Source of the DNA: an uncultured Clostridium sp.
GTDB lineage: Bacteria; Bacillota; Clostridia; Lachnospirales; Lachnospiraceae
NCBI GenBank assembly: GCA_900547035.1
Contig: URFM01000060.1
Coordinates: 1-19,491 of the forward strand
Reading direction: 5' to 3'
Length of the DNA stretch: 19,491 nucleotides
The position numbers and the translations under genes are program-made. Below the pieces are notes generated by a model. It was not told the DNA's origin and did not search any database. It saw only the letters and a program-made list of their open reading frames with translations. Positions 7,350-15,654 of this stretch are shown one piece after another (the first letter of the stretch is position 1; each line of letters begins with the position of its first letter).

Positions 7350-9041
7350 CTATTGCGCAACTGTTATGTTCTTCACATAGAAGTTCCAGAACCAGCTGCC
7401 TGTCAGCTGGGATATGCCTCCCGTAATCCGGTCATTGACTCCAAATAACCAGTTCTGATGAGTCCAGATATAATTGGGAACCTCGTCATTGATAATGTCC
7501 AGAGCCTGGAACATCAGCTGAGTTCTTTCTGCATCATCGGTGGAGGAAGCCTGAGCCAGCAGCAGCTCGTCTACCTCCGAATTCTGATAGGCGCAGGAAT
7601 TGGAGCCTCCATCTCCGGCGTTGGTACTCATATAGAGAGGAGTGAGTACGCCGGATGGGTCCGGAAAGTCGGAAGACCACTCGAATATAGCTATATCATA
7701 AGGCCTTACTCCATTTTCGTCAATGCCGGAGCCAAACTGAAGAGCCACCACCTCATCATTGGACACCTTTTCAATGGTTGCTTCAATTCCCAGCTGCGCC
7801 AGCTGCTGCTGAACGACCAGAGCCACCGAATTGGTTATGGATTTCTGGTCTACGGTTATGGTACAGCTGAATCCATCCGGATACGCGGACTGAGCCAGAA
7901 ACTCCTTCGCCCGTTCCATATCATAATCATAGTCCTCACAGGTTTCCTGGTATTCCATCCAGGCGTCCTGCTCAAACAGGAACAGGCTTTCCGGCACAGG
8001 CATAGAATTGCACAGGGTTCCAAATTCCTTTACTACATTATCCGCCAGGCTCTGATTGTCAATGGCACAGGCAATGGCCCGTCTTACATTAACATCGTCA
8101 AAGGGTGCTTTCGCGCAGTTAAAGGAAAGGAATTCCAGTCCCCATGAAGGAATCTGTACCAGGCTTACGCCCTCCGCCTCTTCCAAATCGCTCAGCATAT
8201 CCACCGACTGGCTTAAGTTAATATCAATCTGCCCGGAGGTAGAGGCCAGTACTCTTGTAGTGTCTTCCGTAATGATGAGGAAATTGATATTCTTAATCTG
8301 AGGTTCTCCGGCCTCCTTATTCCACCAGTTCTCATTATAGGACATCGTAATCTGGTTTCCGACATCCCAGCTGTCATAGACATAAGGCCCGGTTCCCAGG
8401 ACGCCTCCGGTAGCCGTACCATAATCGTCCGGATGGGACTCCACATAAGCTTTGGAGTGAATCATACCGGCAGTTGTTGCAAAAGTATGTTTCCAAAGAG
8501 CGTCCGGCTGGGTCAACTTTACCGTAAACTGCCAGTCCCCTGTCTGCTCAATGGTGTCCACATTGTCATACATCCAGAGAAGATAAGAGGCCAGTTCCGG
8601 GTCCCGGTAGCGGTTGACGGAAAACAGCACGTCCTCCATGGTCATAGGGGTACCGTCTGAGAATGTAACATCGCTTCTTATATTATATACATAAGTAGTG
8701 GAATCCACTTCCTCCCAGCTCTCGCACAGATAGGGCTGGAGCTCGTTGTTCTCATCATAGTACAAAAGGCCTTCCGTAATCTGCGATACCACAGGGTTCG
8801 TTGTGAAATCGTAGGCAAAGGCGGAATCCAGAGATATGATATCTGAGTAAAGCCCTACATTCAGGGTACTGGAATCCGCCTGTGCCGCAGTTTCCCCTCC
8901 CTCCGCGCTTTCTCCCGCCTCGCTGCTTCCGGCTGCCGATGAACCTGATGAATCACTGTTGAACATGTCGCTGCTGCAGCCTGCCAGCAGCGCGGCTGTC
9001 AGTGCCGATACTGCCAGCAGCTTAAGTTTCTTCTTTTTCAT
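7350..9041 (-). CDS. ABC transporter substrate-binding lipoprotein, family 5 (peptide/nickel type)
   Basis: A 563-residue extracellular binding protein. It has a lipoprotein signal peptide with lipobox LLAGC and lipidated C22, then a Ser/Gly/Ala/Glu-rich linker (about 23-60). The family-5 solute-binding domain follows: ISLDSAFAYDFTTNPVVSQI, LLYYDENNELQPYLCESWE, VTFSDGTPMTMEDVLFSVNR, GTGPYVYDSW and VRRAIACAIDN. The start at 9041 is chosen because GAGGAGG lies 6 nt upstream; the longer reading from 9056 would start inside that ribosome site. It sits behind the M42 peptidase and ahead of the amidase, in the same operon as two permeases and two ATPases. Oligo- or dipeptides are the likeliest cargo by family. 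Nickel or other amide-containing compounds are not excluded. Confidence 0.93.
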   Translation of the reverse strand: MKKKKLKLLAVSALTAALLAGCSSDMFNSDSSGSSAAGSSEAGESAEGGETAAQADSSTLNVGLYSDIISLDSAFAYDFTTNPVVSQITEGLLYYDENNELQPYLCESWEEVDSTTYVYNIRSDVTFSDGTPMTMEDVLFSVNRYRDPELASYLLWMYDNVDTIEQTGDWQFTVKLTQPDALWKHTFATTAGMIHSKAYVESHPDDYGTATGGVLGTGPYVYDSWDVGNQITMSYNENWWNKEAGEPQIKNINFLIITEDTTRVLASTSGQIDINLSQSVDMLSDLEEAEGVSLVQIPSWGLEFLSFNCAKAPFDDVNVRRAIACAIDNQSLADNVVKEFGTLCNSMPVPESLFLFEQDAWMEYQETCEDYDYDMERAKEFLAQSAYPDGFSCTITVDQKSITNSVALVVQQQLAQLGIEATIEKVSNDEVVALQFGSGIDENGVRPYDIAIFEWSSDFPDPSGVLTPLYMSTNAGDGGSNSCAYQNSEVDELLLAQASSTDDAERTQLMFQALDIINDEVPNYIWTHQNWLFGVNDRITGGISQLTGSWFWNFYVKNITVAQ

Positions 9042-9070
9042 AATCATCCTCCTCATTTTAGATTTATATA

Positions 9071-10145
9071 TCAGATCAGCTTCTGTCCGCGCACTACTGC
9101 CGCTCCCAAAGCCGCCGTCTGAATCACATCCTCAATGGCGATTACGCCGATCGTTGTGTGGATATATTTTTCCGGAATCGAGATTCCCCCGGTCAATACC
9201 CCCGTATTATTGTAAATCATAGCGCATGCATCGGTGCCGCAGCTGAGAACCGCGGAACACTGGTACGGTATCTTCTCTTCTTCCGCTACCCGAATCATTT
9301 CCTTTACCATCCGCCTTGGCACCATGATACCGCTGCAGGTAGCCGGAGCCCAGTCAAACAGCTCAATCATGGGACCCTTTCCCACATAGGACCGTCCGGC
9401 GCCGGGATTAATCTCCCCGTGTTCAGCTGCCAGCCCTACATCGATGCACAGCGCCATATCCGGATCAATCCGGCGTACCAGGGCCGAAGCTCCTTTTAAT
9501 CCCAATTCCTCCTGAACCGTCCCGCAGGCATAAAGGTCCGCTTCCAGAACCTCATCCTTCAGTGCCTCCATCATAAGAATCATAGCCACGCAGCTGCTGC
9601 GGTTATCCACTGCCTTGCCGCTGAAATATTTTCCGTTCAGCACATGGGAAGGCTTCTCGATGTTGACCAAATCTCCCTGCCGGATTCCCAAAGCCTCTGC
9701 CTCCTGAGGATTTTCCGCCCCCACATCTACCAGAATATCCCCGAAGGTAAAACCTGCGCTCTCTTTTCCCATCGTCTGGTGTATGGGCTTTCCCCCCTCC
9801 TGTTACTCCGTAAACCGGCCCCTGTTCCGTATGAATCGTCATGACCTGGTTTACCAGCACATTGGGATTGTGAAAGCCCACCGGAAGCAGGGTAACGAAT
9901 CCATCTTCCGTAAAGTCACTGACCATAAATCCGATTTCATCCATATGGGCGGTAATCATAATCTTTTTCCCGGACCCGCTCCCTTTTTTTACAAATACCA
10001 CATTTCCCAGTACATCCGTAAACTGCTCGTCCGTAACAGGCGACAGATACTTTGCCATCCGCTCCGCCACCAGCTCCTCGCTTCCGGACACCCCGTTAAT
10101 CTCGTCAAATTCTTTTAACAGACCGATGACACGTTCCCTGTCCAT
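9071..10145 (-). pseudogene. M42 family metallopeptidase (glutamyl aminopeptidase-like), frameshifted
   Basis: Two adjacent frames together give a full-length M42 aminopeptidase of about 357 residues. Frame one (10145 to about 9798) carries the N-terminus and the metal ligand H67 in ITAHMDEIGF, ending at VYGVTGG. Frame two continues with GGKPIH and DILVDVG, then KAVDNRSS (bridging Asp), VQEELGLKGA (catalytic Glu pair), CIDVGLA and the C-terminal IHTTIG histidine, ending at 9071. All expected catalytic residues survive. The break falls in a run of six C on the + strand (9792-9797; six G in the message), and removing one G restores the frame. It could be a true mutation, phase variation or a sequencing error. 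The first frame starts immediately after the upstream ATPase stop, with AAGGAG 9 nt before ATG. Confidence 0.88.
9792..9797 (-). other. G6 homopolymer at the M42 frameshift
   Basis: Six consecutive C on the + strand (G6 in the coding strand, in GGAGGGGGGAAAG). The upstream reading frame is homologous to M42 peptidases up to this tract, and the +1-shifted frame is homologous after it, so the indel lies here. Homopolymer tracts of this kind are prone to slippage in cells and to base-calling error. Confidence 0.8.
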
Positions 10146-11159
10146 CTATGGGTTCTCCTTTCTTCCGCTCTCAAATCGTTCCGCCGCCTCCTTCGCCCTG
10201 TGACACAGTACCCAATGCCGCTCCGCCACCCGGTACAGAGGGGGTTCCTCTCTGCCGCAGAGCCCTTCGATCTTTTCCGGACACCTGGTGCAGAAACGGC
10301 ACCCTGCCGGAATCTCCGTGGCGTTGGGCACCTCTCCCTCCAAAGGGGTACTGGTCCGCTTCTGGCTTGGATGTTCCTTGGGCTTTGACGCAATCAGCGC
10401 CTTGGTGTAGGGGTGCATGGTATTTCCGAATATTTCTTCCGTTACGCCAATTTCCACCATAGCTCCCAGATACATCACCAGCACCCGGTCACAAATATGT
10501 TCTACTACCGTCAGCTCATGGGAAATAAACATCAGCGTCAGACCAAACTGGCGGCGCAGATCATACAGAAGATTCAGGATTTGGGCCTGTACCGACACAT
10601 CCAGAGCCGATACCGGTTCATCCGCCATAATAAAGCTTGGATTGGGAATCAGAGCCCGGACTACCGCCAGGCGCTGAAGCTGTCCCCCGCTGAGTTCGCC
10701 GCTTCTGCGGGACAGAACCTGGCTGTCCAGATTCACATATTCCAAAAGCTCTCTGATCCTCTTTTCCCCCTCTTCCTCCTTCATACCGTAAAACTTTGCC
10801 ACATCCATCAGAGCATGCTTTAAAGTCTGCTTAGGATTGAAGGACGAGTATGGATTTTGAAATACCATCTGCATGTCCTTCCGAAGAGGCAGCATCTGTT
10901 TTCTTGTTTTTGAAACAATCGACTCTCCCCTAAACAGAATATCGCCCTCCGTAGGTTCGATTAACTTCATAATGCACCTTCCCAAGGTGGACTTGCCGCA
11001 GCCGCTCTCCCCCACCACTCCCAGGTTTTCCCCGGTAAAGATATTAAACGTCACATCATCCACGGCTTTCAGGAGAATATCTTCTTTTTTCCCATCAATT
11101 TTTCGTCTTCCCGCAGGGTAATATTTTTTGAGATGTTGTATTTGAAACAGCTTTTCCAT
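10146..11159 (-). CDS. peptide-type ABC transporter ATP-binding protein, DppF/OppF-like
   Basis: A 337-residue ATPase. Walker A is GESGCGKST, about residues 53-61. The Q-loop is in MVFQNPYSSFNPKQTL, the signature is LSGGQLQRLAVVRAL, Walker B is FIMADEPVSALD, and the switch histidine is in FISHELTV. The C-terminal OppF/DppF extension includes HPYTKALIASKP and a cysteine cluster (CRFCTRCPEKIEGLC and a final WVLCH), as found in oligopeptide ATPases that bind an iron-sulfur cluster. AAGGAG lies 7 nt before ATG, 11 nt after the partner ATPase. It energises uptake by the two permeases upstream. Its stop codon directly abuts the M42 peptidase start. Confidence 0.94.
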   Translation of the reverse strand: MEKLFQIQHLKKYYPAGRRKIDGKKEDILLKAVDDVTFNIFTGENLGVVGESGCGKSTLGRCIMKLIEPTEGDILFRGESIVSKTRKQMLPLRKDMQMVFQNPYSSFNPKQTLKHALMDVAKFYGMKEEEGEKRIRELLEYVNLDSQVLSRRSGELSGGQLQRLAVVRALIPNPSFIMADEPVSALDVSVQAQILNLLYDLRRQFGLTLMFISHELTVVEHICDRVLVMYLGAMVEIGVTEEIFGNTMHPYTKALIASKPKEHPSQKRTSTPLEGEVPNATEIPAGCRFCTRCPEKIEGLCGREEPPLYRVAERHWVLCHRAKEAAERFESGRKENP

Positions 11160-11170
11160 AGTGAGTCTCC

Positions 11171-12145
11171 TTATAGTTCCTCTCCCTTATGACACGCAAA
11201 GCAATGCGTTTTTGAGGCTTCCCGCAGGACAGGCCTCTCCTCCAGGCAGCGCTGGCCCGCATAGCCGCAGCGGGGCGCGTATGGACAGCCCGCAATTCGG
11301 ATTCTCAAATCCGGCGGAGAGCCCGGAATGGTAATCAGTTTTCCTCCCCGCACTCCGCTCTTTGGGATGCTGCAAATCAGATCCCGGGTATAGGGATGTC
11401 TGGAGTCGTCAAATACCTCCTGTACATCGCCGGTTTCCACAATGGAGCCCGCGTACATCACTGCCACCCGGTCGCAAATCTCCGCTACCACTCCGAAATT
11501 ATGGGTAATCATCAGGATGGACATGCCAAACTTTTCCCTGAGTTTTAAAAACAGCTGAAGAATCTGTTCCTGTACCGTCACATCCAGTGCGGTGGTTGGT
11601 TCATCCGCAATCAGAAGCTTGGGCGAGCAGGAAATCGCCATCGCAATCATGACTCTCTGAAGCATACCCCCGCTCATCTCAAAGGGATATTGGTCAAAGC
11701 GCTTTTGGGGCGGATAGATTCCCACTTCTTCCAAAAGACGGCAGGCTTCATCGCTCAGTTCTTTCTTCTTTTTTCCTTTATGGTGGACCGCAAGCATTTC
11801 CGTCAGCTGTTCCCCCACCGTCAAAAGAGGATTCAGCGAAGTCATGGGATCCTGGAAAATCATAGCAATCTCCTCTCCACGGATGCCGCGCAGCTCCCTG
11901 GGCTTCATCTTAAGGATATCTGTTCCATTGTAAAGAATCTCTCCTCCGTAAAGCATCTTCCGCTCATCGTGAAGCCGGAGGATTGATTTAGCCGTCATGG
12001 ATTTTCCGCAGCCGCTCTCTCCCACCAGTCCCAGGATTTCTCCCACGCCGATTTCCAGATTAATGTCACGAACCGCATGGACAATTCCTCTGGGGGACAT
12101 CAGATTCACTTTCAGGTTCCGTATCTCAACTCCCGGACCGTTCAT
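11171..12145 (-). CDS. peptide-type ABC transporter ATP-binding protein, DppD/OppD-like
   Basis: A 324-residue ATPase. Walker A GESGCGKS is at about residues 40-47. [19 protein letters not shown] holds the Q-loop. The signature [16 protein letters not shown] deviates slightly from the common LSGGMRQR. Walker B is [12 protein letters not shown] and the H-loop is ITHNFG. The C-terminus has the OppD/DppD segment [12 protein letters not shown] and a cysteine-rich tail ([14 protein letters not shown], then HCFACH). The start overlaps the upstream permease stop as ATGA, which indicates coupled translation. It pairs with the DppF-like subunit to form the nucleotide-binding dimer. Confidence 0.94.
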   Translation of the reverse strand: MNGPGVEIRNLKVNLMSPRGIVHAVRDINLEIGVGEILGLVGESGCGKSMTAKSILRLHDERKMLYGGEILYNGTDILKMKPRELRGIRGEEIAMIFQDPMTSLNPLLTVGEQLTEMLAVHHKGKKKKELSDEACRLLEEVGIYPPQKRFDQYPFEMSGGMLQRVMIAMAISCSPKLLIADEPTTALDVTVQEQILQLFLKLREKFGMSILMITHNFGVVAEICDRVAVMYAGSIVETGDVQEVFDDSRHPYTRDLICSIPKSGVRGGKLITIPGSPPDLRIRIAGCPYAPRCGYAGQRCLEERPVLREASKTHCFACHKGEEL

Positions 12146-13011
12146 TGCTCCTCACCTACCATTCTTCTGAATTTTCTCATCGACGGCAGCCTGCGCTGGG
12201 ATGGGTCCAGGTAAGAGCGTACACCGTCACTGAATATGTTCAGCGCTACCACGGTAATAATAATCATGATTCCGGGAGCGATGGATACCAGAGGCGCCGA
12301 GGTAATGACAATTCTCCCGTCTTCCAGCATAGCTCCCCAGTCTGCCGTAGGCGGCTGGACCCCCAGTCCCAGAAAACTCATGCCCGCCAAATCCAGGATT
12401 GCGTAGCCAATATCCAGCGTCATCTGTACAATCAGGGTTTCGATGCAGTTTGGAAGAGTCTGGCGCACCATGATGGTCATATCCGAGTATCCGATGGAGT
12501 GTGCCGCTTCCACATAAATTTTATTTTTTTCTACCAAAACCATCGACCTTGTCAGCTTCGCCAGCATAGGAACGTAGACAATTCCCAGAGCCAGCACGGA
12601 GTTGAAGGCCCCCCGGCCAAAAGCAGATACGAAAATAAACGCCAGCAGCAGAGATGGAAAAGCAAGGATTACATCCGAAACCCGCATCAGCACCAGATCA
12701 ATTGTTTTTCCATAATAACCGGCCAACATCCCAAAAGGAATGCCAATGACAGCAGAAATGAATACCACCCCGAAGGCACACAGAATCGTGGTTCTGGAAC
12801 CGATAATCAGACGGGAAAGCAAATCCCTCCCCGTTTTGTCCGTTCCAAGCAGATGCTGAAGCGAAGGTCCCTTCAGCATATTGGCCAAATCCAGTGTGTT
12901 GGGATCATAAGGAGCAATCTGTTCCGCAAAAAGAGCCATAAACAGAATTGCCAGCAGCACCACCATGGAAAGCACCATTGGAATGCTGAAAAAAGCTTTT
13001 TTTAACTTCAT
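12142..13011 (-). CDS. peptide-type ABC transporter permease, DppC-like
   Basis: A 289-residue inner-membrane permease. The N-terminal helix (about 10-32) leads into the typical DppC/OppC start APYDPNTLDL and HLLGTDKTGRDLLSRLIIGSR. The binding-protein-dependent permease domain with about five more helices and the EAA-like loop (EAAHSIGYSDMTIMVRQTLPN) follows. The C-terminal conserved segment is MSFLGLGVQPPTADWG. ATG at 13011 is preferred over the open extension to 13161, because homology begins there and the gap to the preceding permease stop is one nucleotide. It overlaps the next ATPase by 4 bp. Confidence 0.93.
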   Translation of the reverse strand: MKLKKAFFSIPMVLSMVVLLAILFMALFAEQIAPYDPNTLDLANMLKGPSLQHLLGTDKTGRDLLSRLIIGSRTTILCAFGVVFISAVIGIPFGMLAGYYGKTIDLVLMRVSDVILAFPSLLLAFIFVSAFGRGAFNSVLALGIVYVPMLAKLTRSMVLVEKNKIYVEAAHSIGYSDMTIMVRQTLPNCIETLIVQMTLDIGYAILDLAGMSFLGLGVQPPTADWGAMLEDGRIVITSAPLVSIAPGIMIIITVVALNIFSDGVRSYLDPSQRRLPSMRKFRRMVGEEQ

Positions 13012-13012
13012 T

Positions 13013-13966
13013 TTAACCTGCCGCCTCCTGTTTCTTACGAATTCTCGGGTCAATGACCATATATAAAATATCCAACACCATGCTGATGGTGAGAAGAATA
13101 AATACCAGCAGGATTGTAATTCCCTGGACAATGGGGTAATCGGAAGCCTTGACGCCGTCAATCAGGATGGAGCCCAGTCCGGCCAGTGAAAATACCTGCT
13201 CCACCAGCACGGAGCCTACCATCAGCACGCCAATCTGGGTTCCCAAAATGGTAATAACAGGAATTAAAGCGTTTTTCAGACAGTGCTTCCAGATAATCCT
13301 TCCATTTCCCAGCCCCTTGGAAACAGCTACCATGCGGTAATTTGCTTGAATCTGTTCCACCATATTCGTTTTCATCACCCGGGATGTCAGGGCAATCATG
13401 CTGAAGGCCAGCGCCACCGCCGGAAGGCTGATGCGCAGGAGATATTCCTGAAAGCCATGGTAGGAGACGGTAAAGGCGTATCCCGGTGCAAGAATGGTGA
13501 TGCACACAATCATCAGGATGCTGGTCAGAAACGGCGGGCAGGCCACCAGAATCAACTGTATAACTGACAGAGCCGAATCCAGAGGAGTATTCTGCTTCAC
13601 CGCAGTCAAAATTCCCAGGGGAATCGCCGTTACCACAGCAATCAGAGAAGCCAGGATCACAATTCCAAGCGTAACCGGAAGCCGCCTGGCAATCAGCTGC
13701 GCCACCGGCTGGCGATATTGAAAGCTGACTCCAAAATCTCCCCGAAGCACTCCCTGAATCCAGATGATATATTGTTCCGGATTGCTTTTATCCAGATTAA
13801 AATCCCTCTCAATGTTGGCAATCGTTTCCGAACTGCTCTGCTTTCCTCCCAGTATCACGGATACCGGATCCGTGGGATTTAAACGAACCATTACAAATAT
13901 GATTATGCTGGTGCAGAACAGCACCACCACATACTGAAGTACCTTTTTAATGATTTGTTTGGCCAT
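13013..13966 (-). CDS. peptide-type ABC transporter permease, DppB-like
   Basis: A 317-residue permease, the first structural gene of the transporter operon. The N-terminal helix and RLNPTDPV loop, the segment LDKSNPEQYIIWIQGVLRGDFGVSF, several membrane spans and the conserved EQVFSLAGLGSILIDGVKASDYPIVQG near the C-terminus are all typical of DppB/OppB/NikB. ATG at 13966 follows AGGAG by 8 nt. An upstream in-frame start at 14005 would begin just beyond the leader terminator and lacks a ribosome site, so it is rejected. Expression should depend on readthrough of the hairpin at 14004-14035. Confidence 0.93.
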   Translation of the reverse strand: MAKQIIKKVLQYVVVLFCTSIIIFVMVRLNPTDPVSVILGGKQSSSETIANIERDFNLDKSNPEQYIIWIQGVLRGDFGVSFQYRQPVAQLIARRLPVTLGIVILASLIAVVTAIPLGILTAVKQNTPLDSALSVIQLILVACPPFLTSILMIVCITILAPGYAFTVSYHGFQEYLLRISLPAVALAFSMIALTSRVMKTNMVEQIQANYRMVAVSKGLGNGRIIWKHCLKNALIPVITILGTQIGVLMVGSVLVEQVFSLAGLGSILIDGVKASDYPIVQGITILLVFILLTISMVLDILYMVIDPRIRKKQEAAG

Positions 13967-14129
13967 CTCCAAAGCTCCTCTCCTTTTTCCGGCAAACATC
14001 AACAAAAAAAGAGATTCTCCGGGAACAATCTCTTTATCTGTCAGGAGCTGCCCTGGCTGAGATTTTAATCCCTCGAACCTCTTTGTCCATTATCGATTTG
14101 AAATTTGCTTTTTGTCTGGCTTGTTGATG
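13967..14129 (-). promoter_or_regulatory. leader of the transporter operon with likely antiterminator alternative
   Basis: About 160 nt lies between the predicted transcription start and the first permease gene. The terminator 5' arm can also pair with an upstream AATCTC (14064-14059), which duplicates the start of the terminator 3' arm. The two pairings are mutually exclusive. A small hairpin CAGGG/TCCTG lies between them (about 14042-14055). A possible 18-codon leader ORF (ATG at 14090, TAA at 14036-14034) ends inside the terminator stem but lacks a ribosome site. No T-box, TPP, cobalamin or SAM consensus was recognised. Confidence 0.5.
14004..14035 (-). terminator. intrinsic terminator in the leader of the transporter operon
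   Basis: On the - strand the message forms a 9-bp stem, AAAGAGATT (14035-14027) with AATCTCTTT (14016-14008), with a 10-nt loop. It runs into seven U (14010-14004). It stands between a strong promoter (14136-14164) and the first permease gene, so it acts as a leader (attenuator) terminator. It may also end eutBC readthrough. Confidence 0.75.
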
Positions 14130-14135
14130 TGACAG

Positions 14136-14164
14136 AGTATAAAACCAGGATTTTAATCTGTCAA
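14136..14164 (-). promoter_or_regulatory. near-consensus sigma-A promoter of the transporter operon
   Basis: On the - strand, TTGACA (14159-14164, 6/6 match) and TATACT (14136-14141, 5/6 match) are separated by 17 bp and embedded in AT-rich DNA. The predicted start is near 14129. The promoter lies 100 bp after the eutC stop, so the transporter operon is transcribed independently of eutBC. Confidence 0.8.
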
Positions 14165-14263
14165 TATTTCTTCTGCTTTCCAAAAGAGAATAATATTTTT
14201 CTTTTATTTTTTTCCTTTTTCTTCCGTTTCCGGTTTCGATTTCAAGTTCTTTTCTTAAGAATT

Positions 14264-14959
14264 CTATTTTTTTACTCCGCTGCGCCTTTCTTTGAGGATT
14301 TTCTGCATCAACTCCGCGATATAGGCTGCTGCCTCCACAGGCGGAAATCCTGCCCTGCTGATATTGGAAACTACTGTATAATCCGACTCTGACATGTCCG
14401 GACCGGCGTGATAGGCCATATAAGCGGACATGCTTTCACTGGTAAGGAGCCCCGGTCTTTCTCCAATCAATACACAGGTAAGTTCGGCTCCCACCAGTGG
14501 GCCTATAATACGCGCCGTATTGACCCGGCAGTAACGGACAAAAAAGGGGGTTCCTACTGAAATGCCTTCATATTCCAGTTCAGCCTTTAATCCAGGATAA
14601 AGGTCCGGAATATTGGCTCCTACCGCTGGGGCACATAGCCCGTCTCCAAAGTAAATCTGGACCTGAGGATTTTTTCTGCAGCTCAGACGGATTTTCTCCT
14701 GGGCATCGGTTTCCAAAATACGTCCCCAGTCCGGCCTGGTAAGCATCTCATACTTATTTCTGCATTTTGTCCGCACCTCAAACACTCCCAGACGGAGCAG
14801 AACTTCCTGGGAAACCTCTTCAAATACCGCATCGGAAGCCCTGGCCTGGGCTTCTCTGAAGGTCAGAAGAGCGTCAGTAGTATAGCGGGCTCCGGCACGT
14901 CCAATGCCGATTCTGGCCGGTGTAGCGGTTTTTAGTCTTTCCAGAACAACTTTATCCAT
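14264..14959 (-). CDS. eutC: ethanolamine ammonia-lyase small subunit EutC
   Basis: A 231-residue small subunit of the adenosylcobalamin-dependent enzyme that splits ethanolamine into acetaldehyde and ammonia. Conserved blocks seen: TPARIGIGRAGARYTT near the N-terminus, FREAQARASDAVFEEV, VQIYFGDGLCAPAVGAN, and VLIGERPGLLTSESMSAYMAY, which matches the cobalamin-lower-ligand region of the family. It is about 60 residues shorter at the N-terminus than E. coli EutC, as in several clostridial forms. ATG at 14959 has GGAGG 7 nt upstream; ATG at 14965 would be too close to it. It follows the eutB remnant by 27 nt. Without an intact EutB it is unlikely to make an active enzyme, unless a second copy exists elsewhere. 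Confidence 0.92.
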   Translation of the reverse strand: MDKVVLERLKTATPARIGIGRAGARYTTDALLTFREAQARASDAVFEEVSQEVLLRLGVFEVRTKCRNKYEMLTRPDWGRILETDAQEKIRLSCRKNPQVQIYFGDGLCAPAVGANIPDLYPGLKAELEYEGISVGTPFFVRYCRVNTARIIGPLVGAELTCVLIGERPGLLTSESMSAYMAYHAGPDMSESDYTVVSNISRAGFPPVEAAAYIAELMQKILKERRSGVKK

Positions 14960-14986
14960 TTTCATTCCTCCAATATAAACACTTTT

Positions 14987-15548
14987 TCAGCAAAATGCGG
15001 TGGGGTCTCCCGCCATGGGACCGAGTCGGCCTTCTGCCCATATCCCGCGCTTCTTCAGCCATTTCTCAAATTCCTTTATCGGTCTTTTCTGACATAGTTC
15101 CCTCAAAGCCGCTATATCATGATATCCGGTAGACTGATACATCAGCATCACATCATCTCCCTGAGGCAGCCCCATAAAATAATGACAACCGGACGACGAC
15201 AGCATAACCGCCAGATTTTCAATATCATTCTGCTCCACCGGCATATGATTGGTGTAGCAGACATCACAGCCCATAGGCAGGCCGTGAAGGTGACCACAGA
15301 ATACATCCTCCAGGCCGGCTCTCAAAAGTTCAGAAGAGTCATAAAGATACTCTGGTCCCATAAACCCCACCACCGTATTGACCAGAAACGGGCGGTAATG
15401 ACGTGCAAGGCCATAACAGCGGCATTCCATCGTAACCTGATCCCAGCCAAAGTTAGCCTGAGAGGACAGTTCTGACCCCTGACCGGTTTCAAAATACATG
15501 ACATTCGGCCCTTTCGCAGTTCCTTCTTCCTGAAACATACTTGATATT
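14987..15548 (-). pseudogene. eutB: ethanolamine ammonia-lyase large subunit EutB, 5'-truncated remnant
   Basis: Only the C-terminal ~180 residues of the usual ~453 are present. Recognisable homology starts at about 15523 with EEGTAKG and continues through NVMYFETGQGSELSS, DQVTMECRCYG, LVNTVVGFMGPEYLY, AGLEDVFCGHLHGLPMGCD, CYTNHMPVEQNDIENLA and MGLPQGDDVMLMYQSTGYHD to a normal C-terminus. The first ~260 residues, including part of the TIM-barrel active site, are absent. The frame opens only at a TTG (15553) at the border of the MITE-like element and has no ribosome site. Loss of the 5' part coincides with the mobile elements next to it. Confidence 0.88.
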
Positions 15549-15554
15549 GTCAAT
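15549..15554 (+). repeat. left target-site duplication GTCAAT of the MITE-like element
   Basis: GTCAAT directly abuts the left terminal repeat and recurs identically at 15781-15786, directly outside the right terminal repeat. Joining the flanks without the insert gives ATATTG-T-CAATAT, a palindromic target. Confidence 0.7.
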
Positions 15555-15616
15555 TGTTGAGAAACATTTTATTTGATGCCATAATTTGCAGAATTCAGCA
15601 AATTAAAAGTGGGCGC

Positions 15617-15640
15617 AGCAGAGCATCTCTATGCTCTGCT
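15617..15640. repeat. perfect 10-bp hairpin inside the MITE-like element
   Basis: AGCAGAGCAT (15617-15626) and ATGCTCTGCT (15631-15640) are exact reverse complements around a CTCT loop. No U-tract follows on either strand beyond a pair of T, so it is structural rather than an obvious terminator. Confidence 0.8.
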
Positions 15641-15654
15641 TGACTGCCTTGTTT

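Noticed and set aside
6760..7426. Overlapping + strand open frames across the acetamidase gene (up to 220 residues)
   Set aside because: They lie antisense to a gene with clear family motifs and have no coding signals of their own.
13012..13161. 50-residue N-terminal extension of the DppC-like permease
   Set aside because: It overlaps the DppB-like gene and has no homology to permeases; the start at 13011 fits operon spacing and the family N-terminus.
14034..14129. T-box or classical metabolite riboswitch before the transporter operon
   Set aside because: No T-box AGGGTGG-like motif and no TPP, SAM, cobalamin or ykkC signature were recognised; only the generic attenuator layout is supported.
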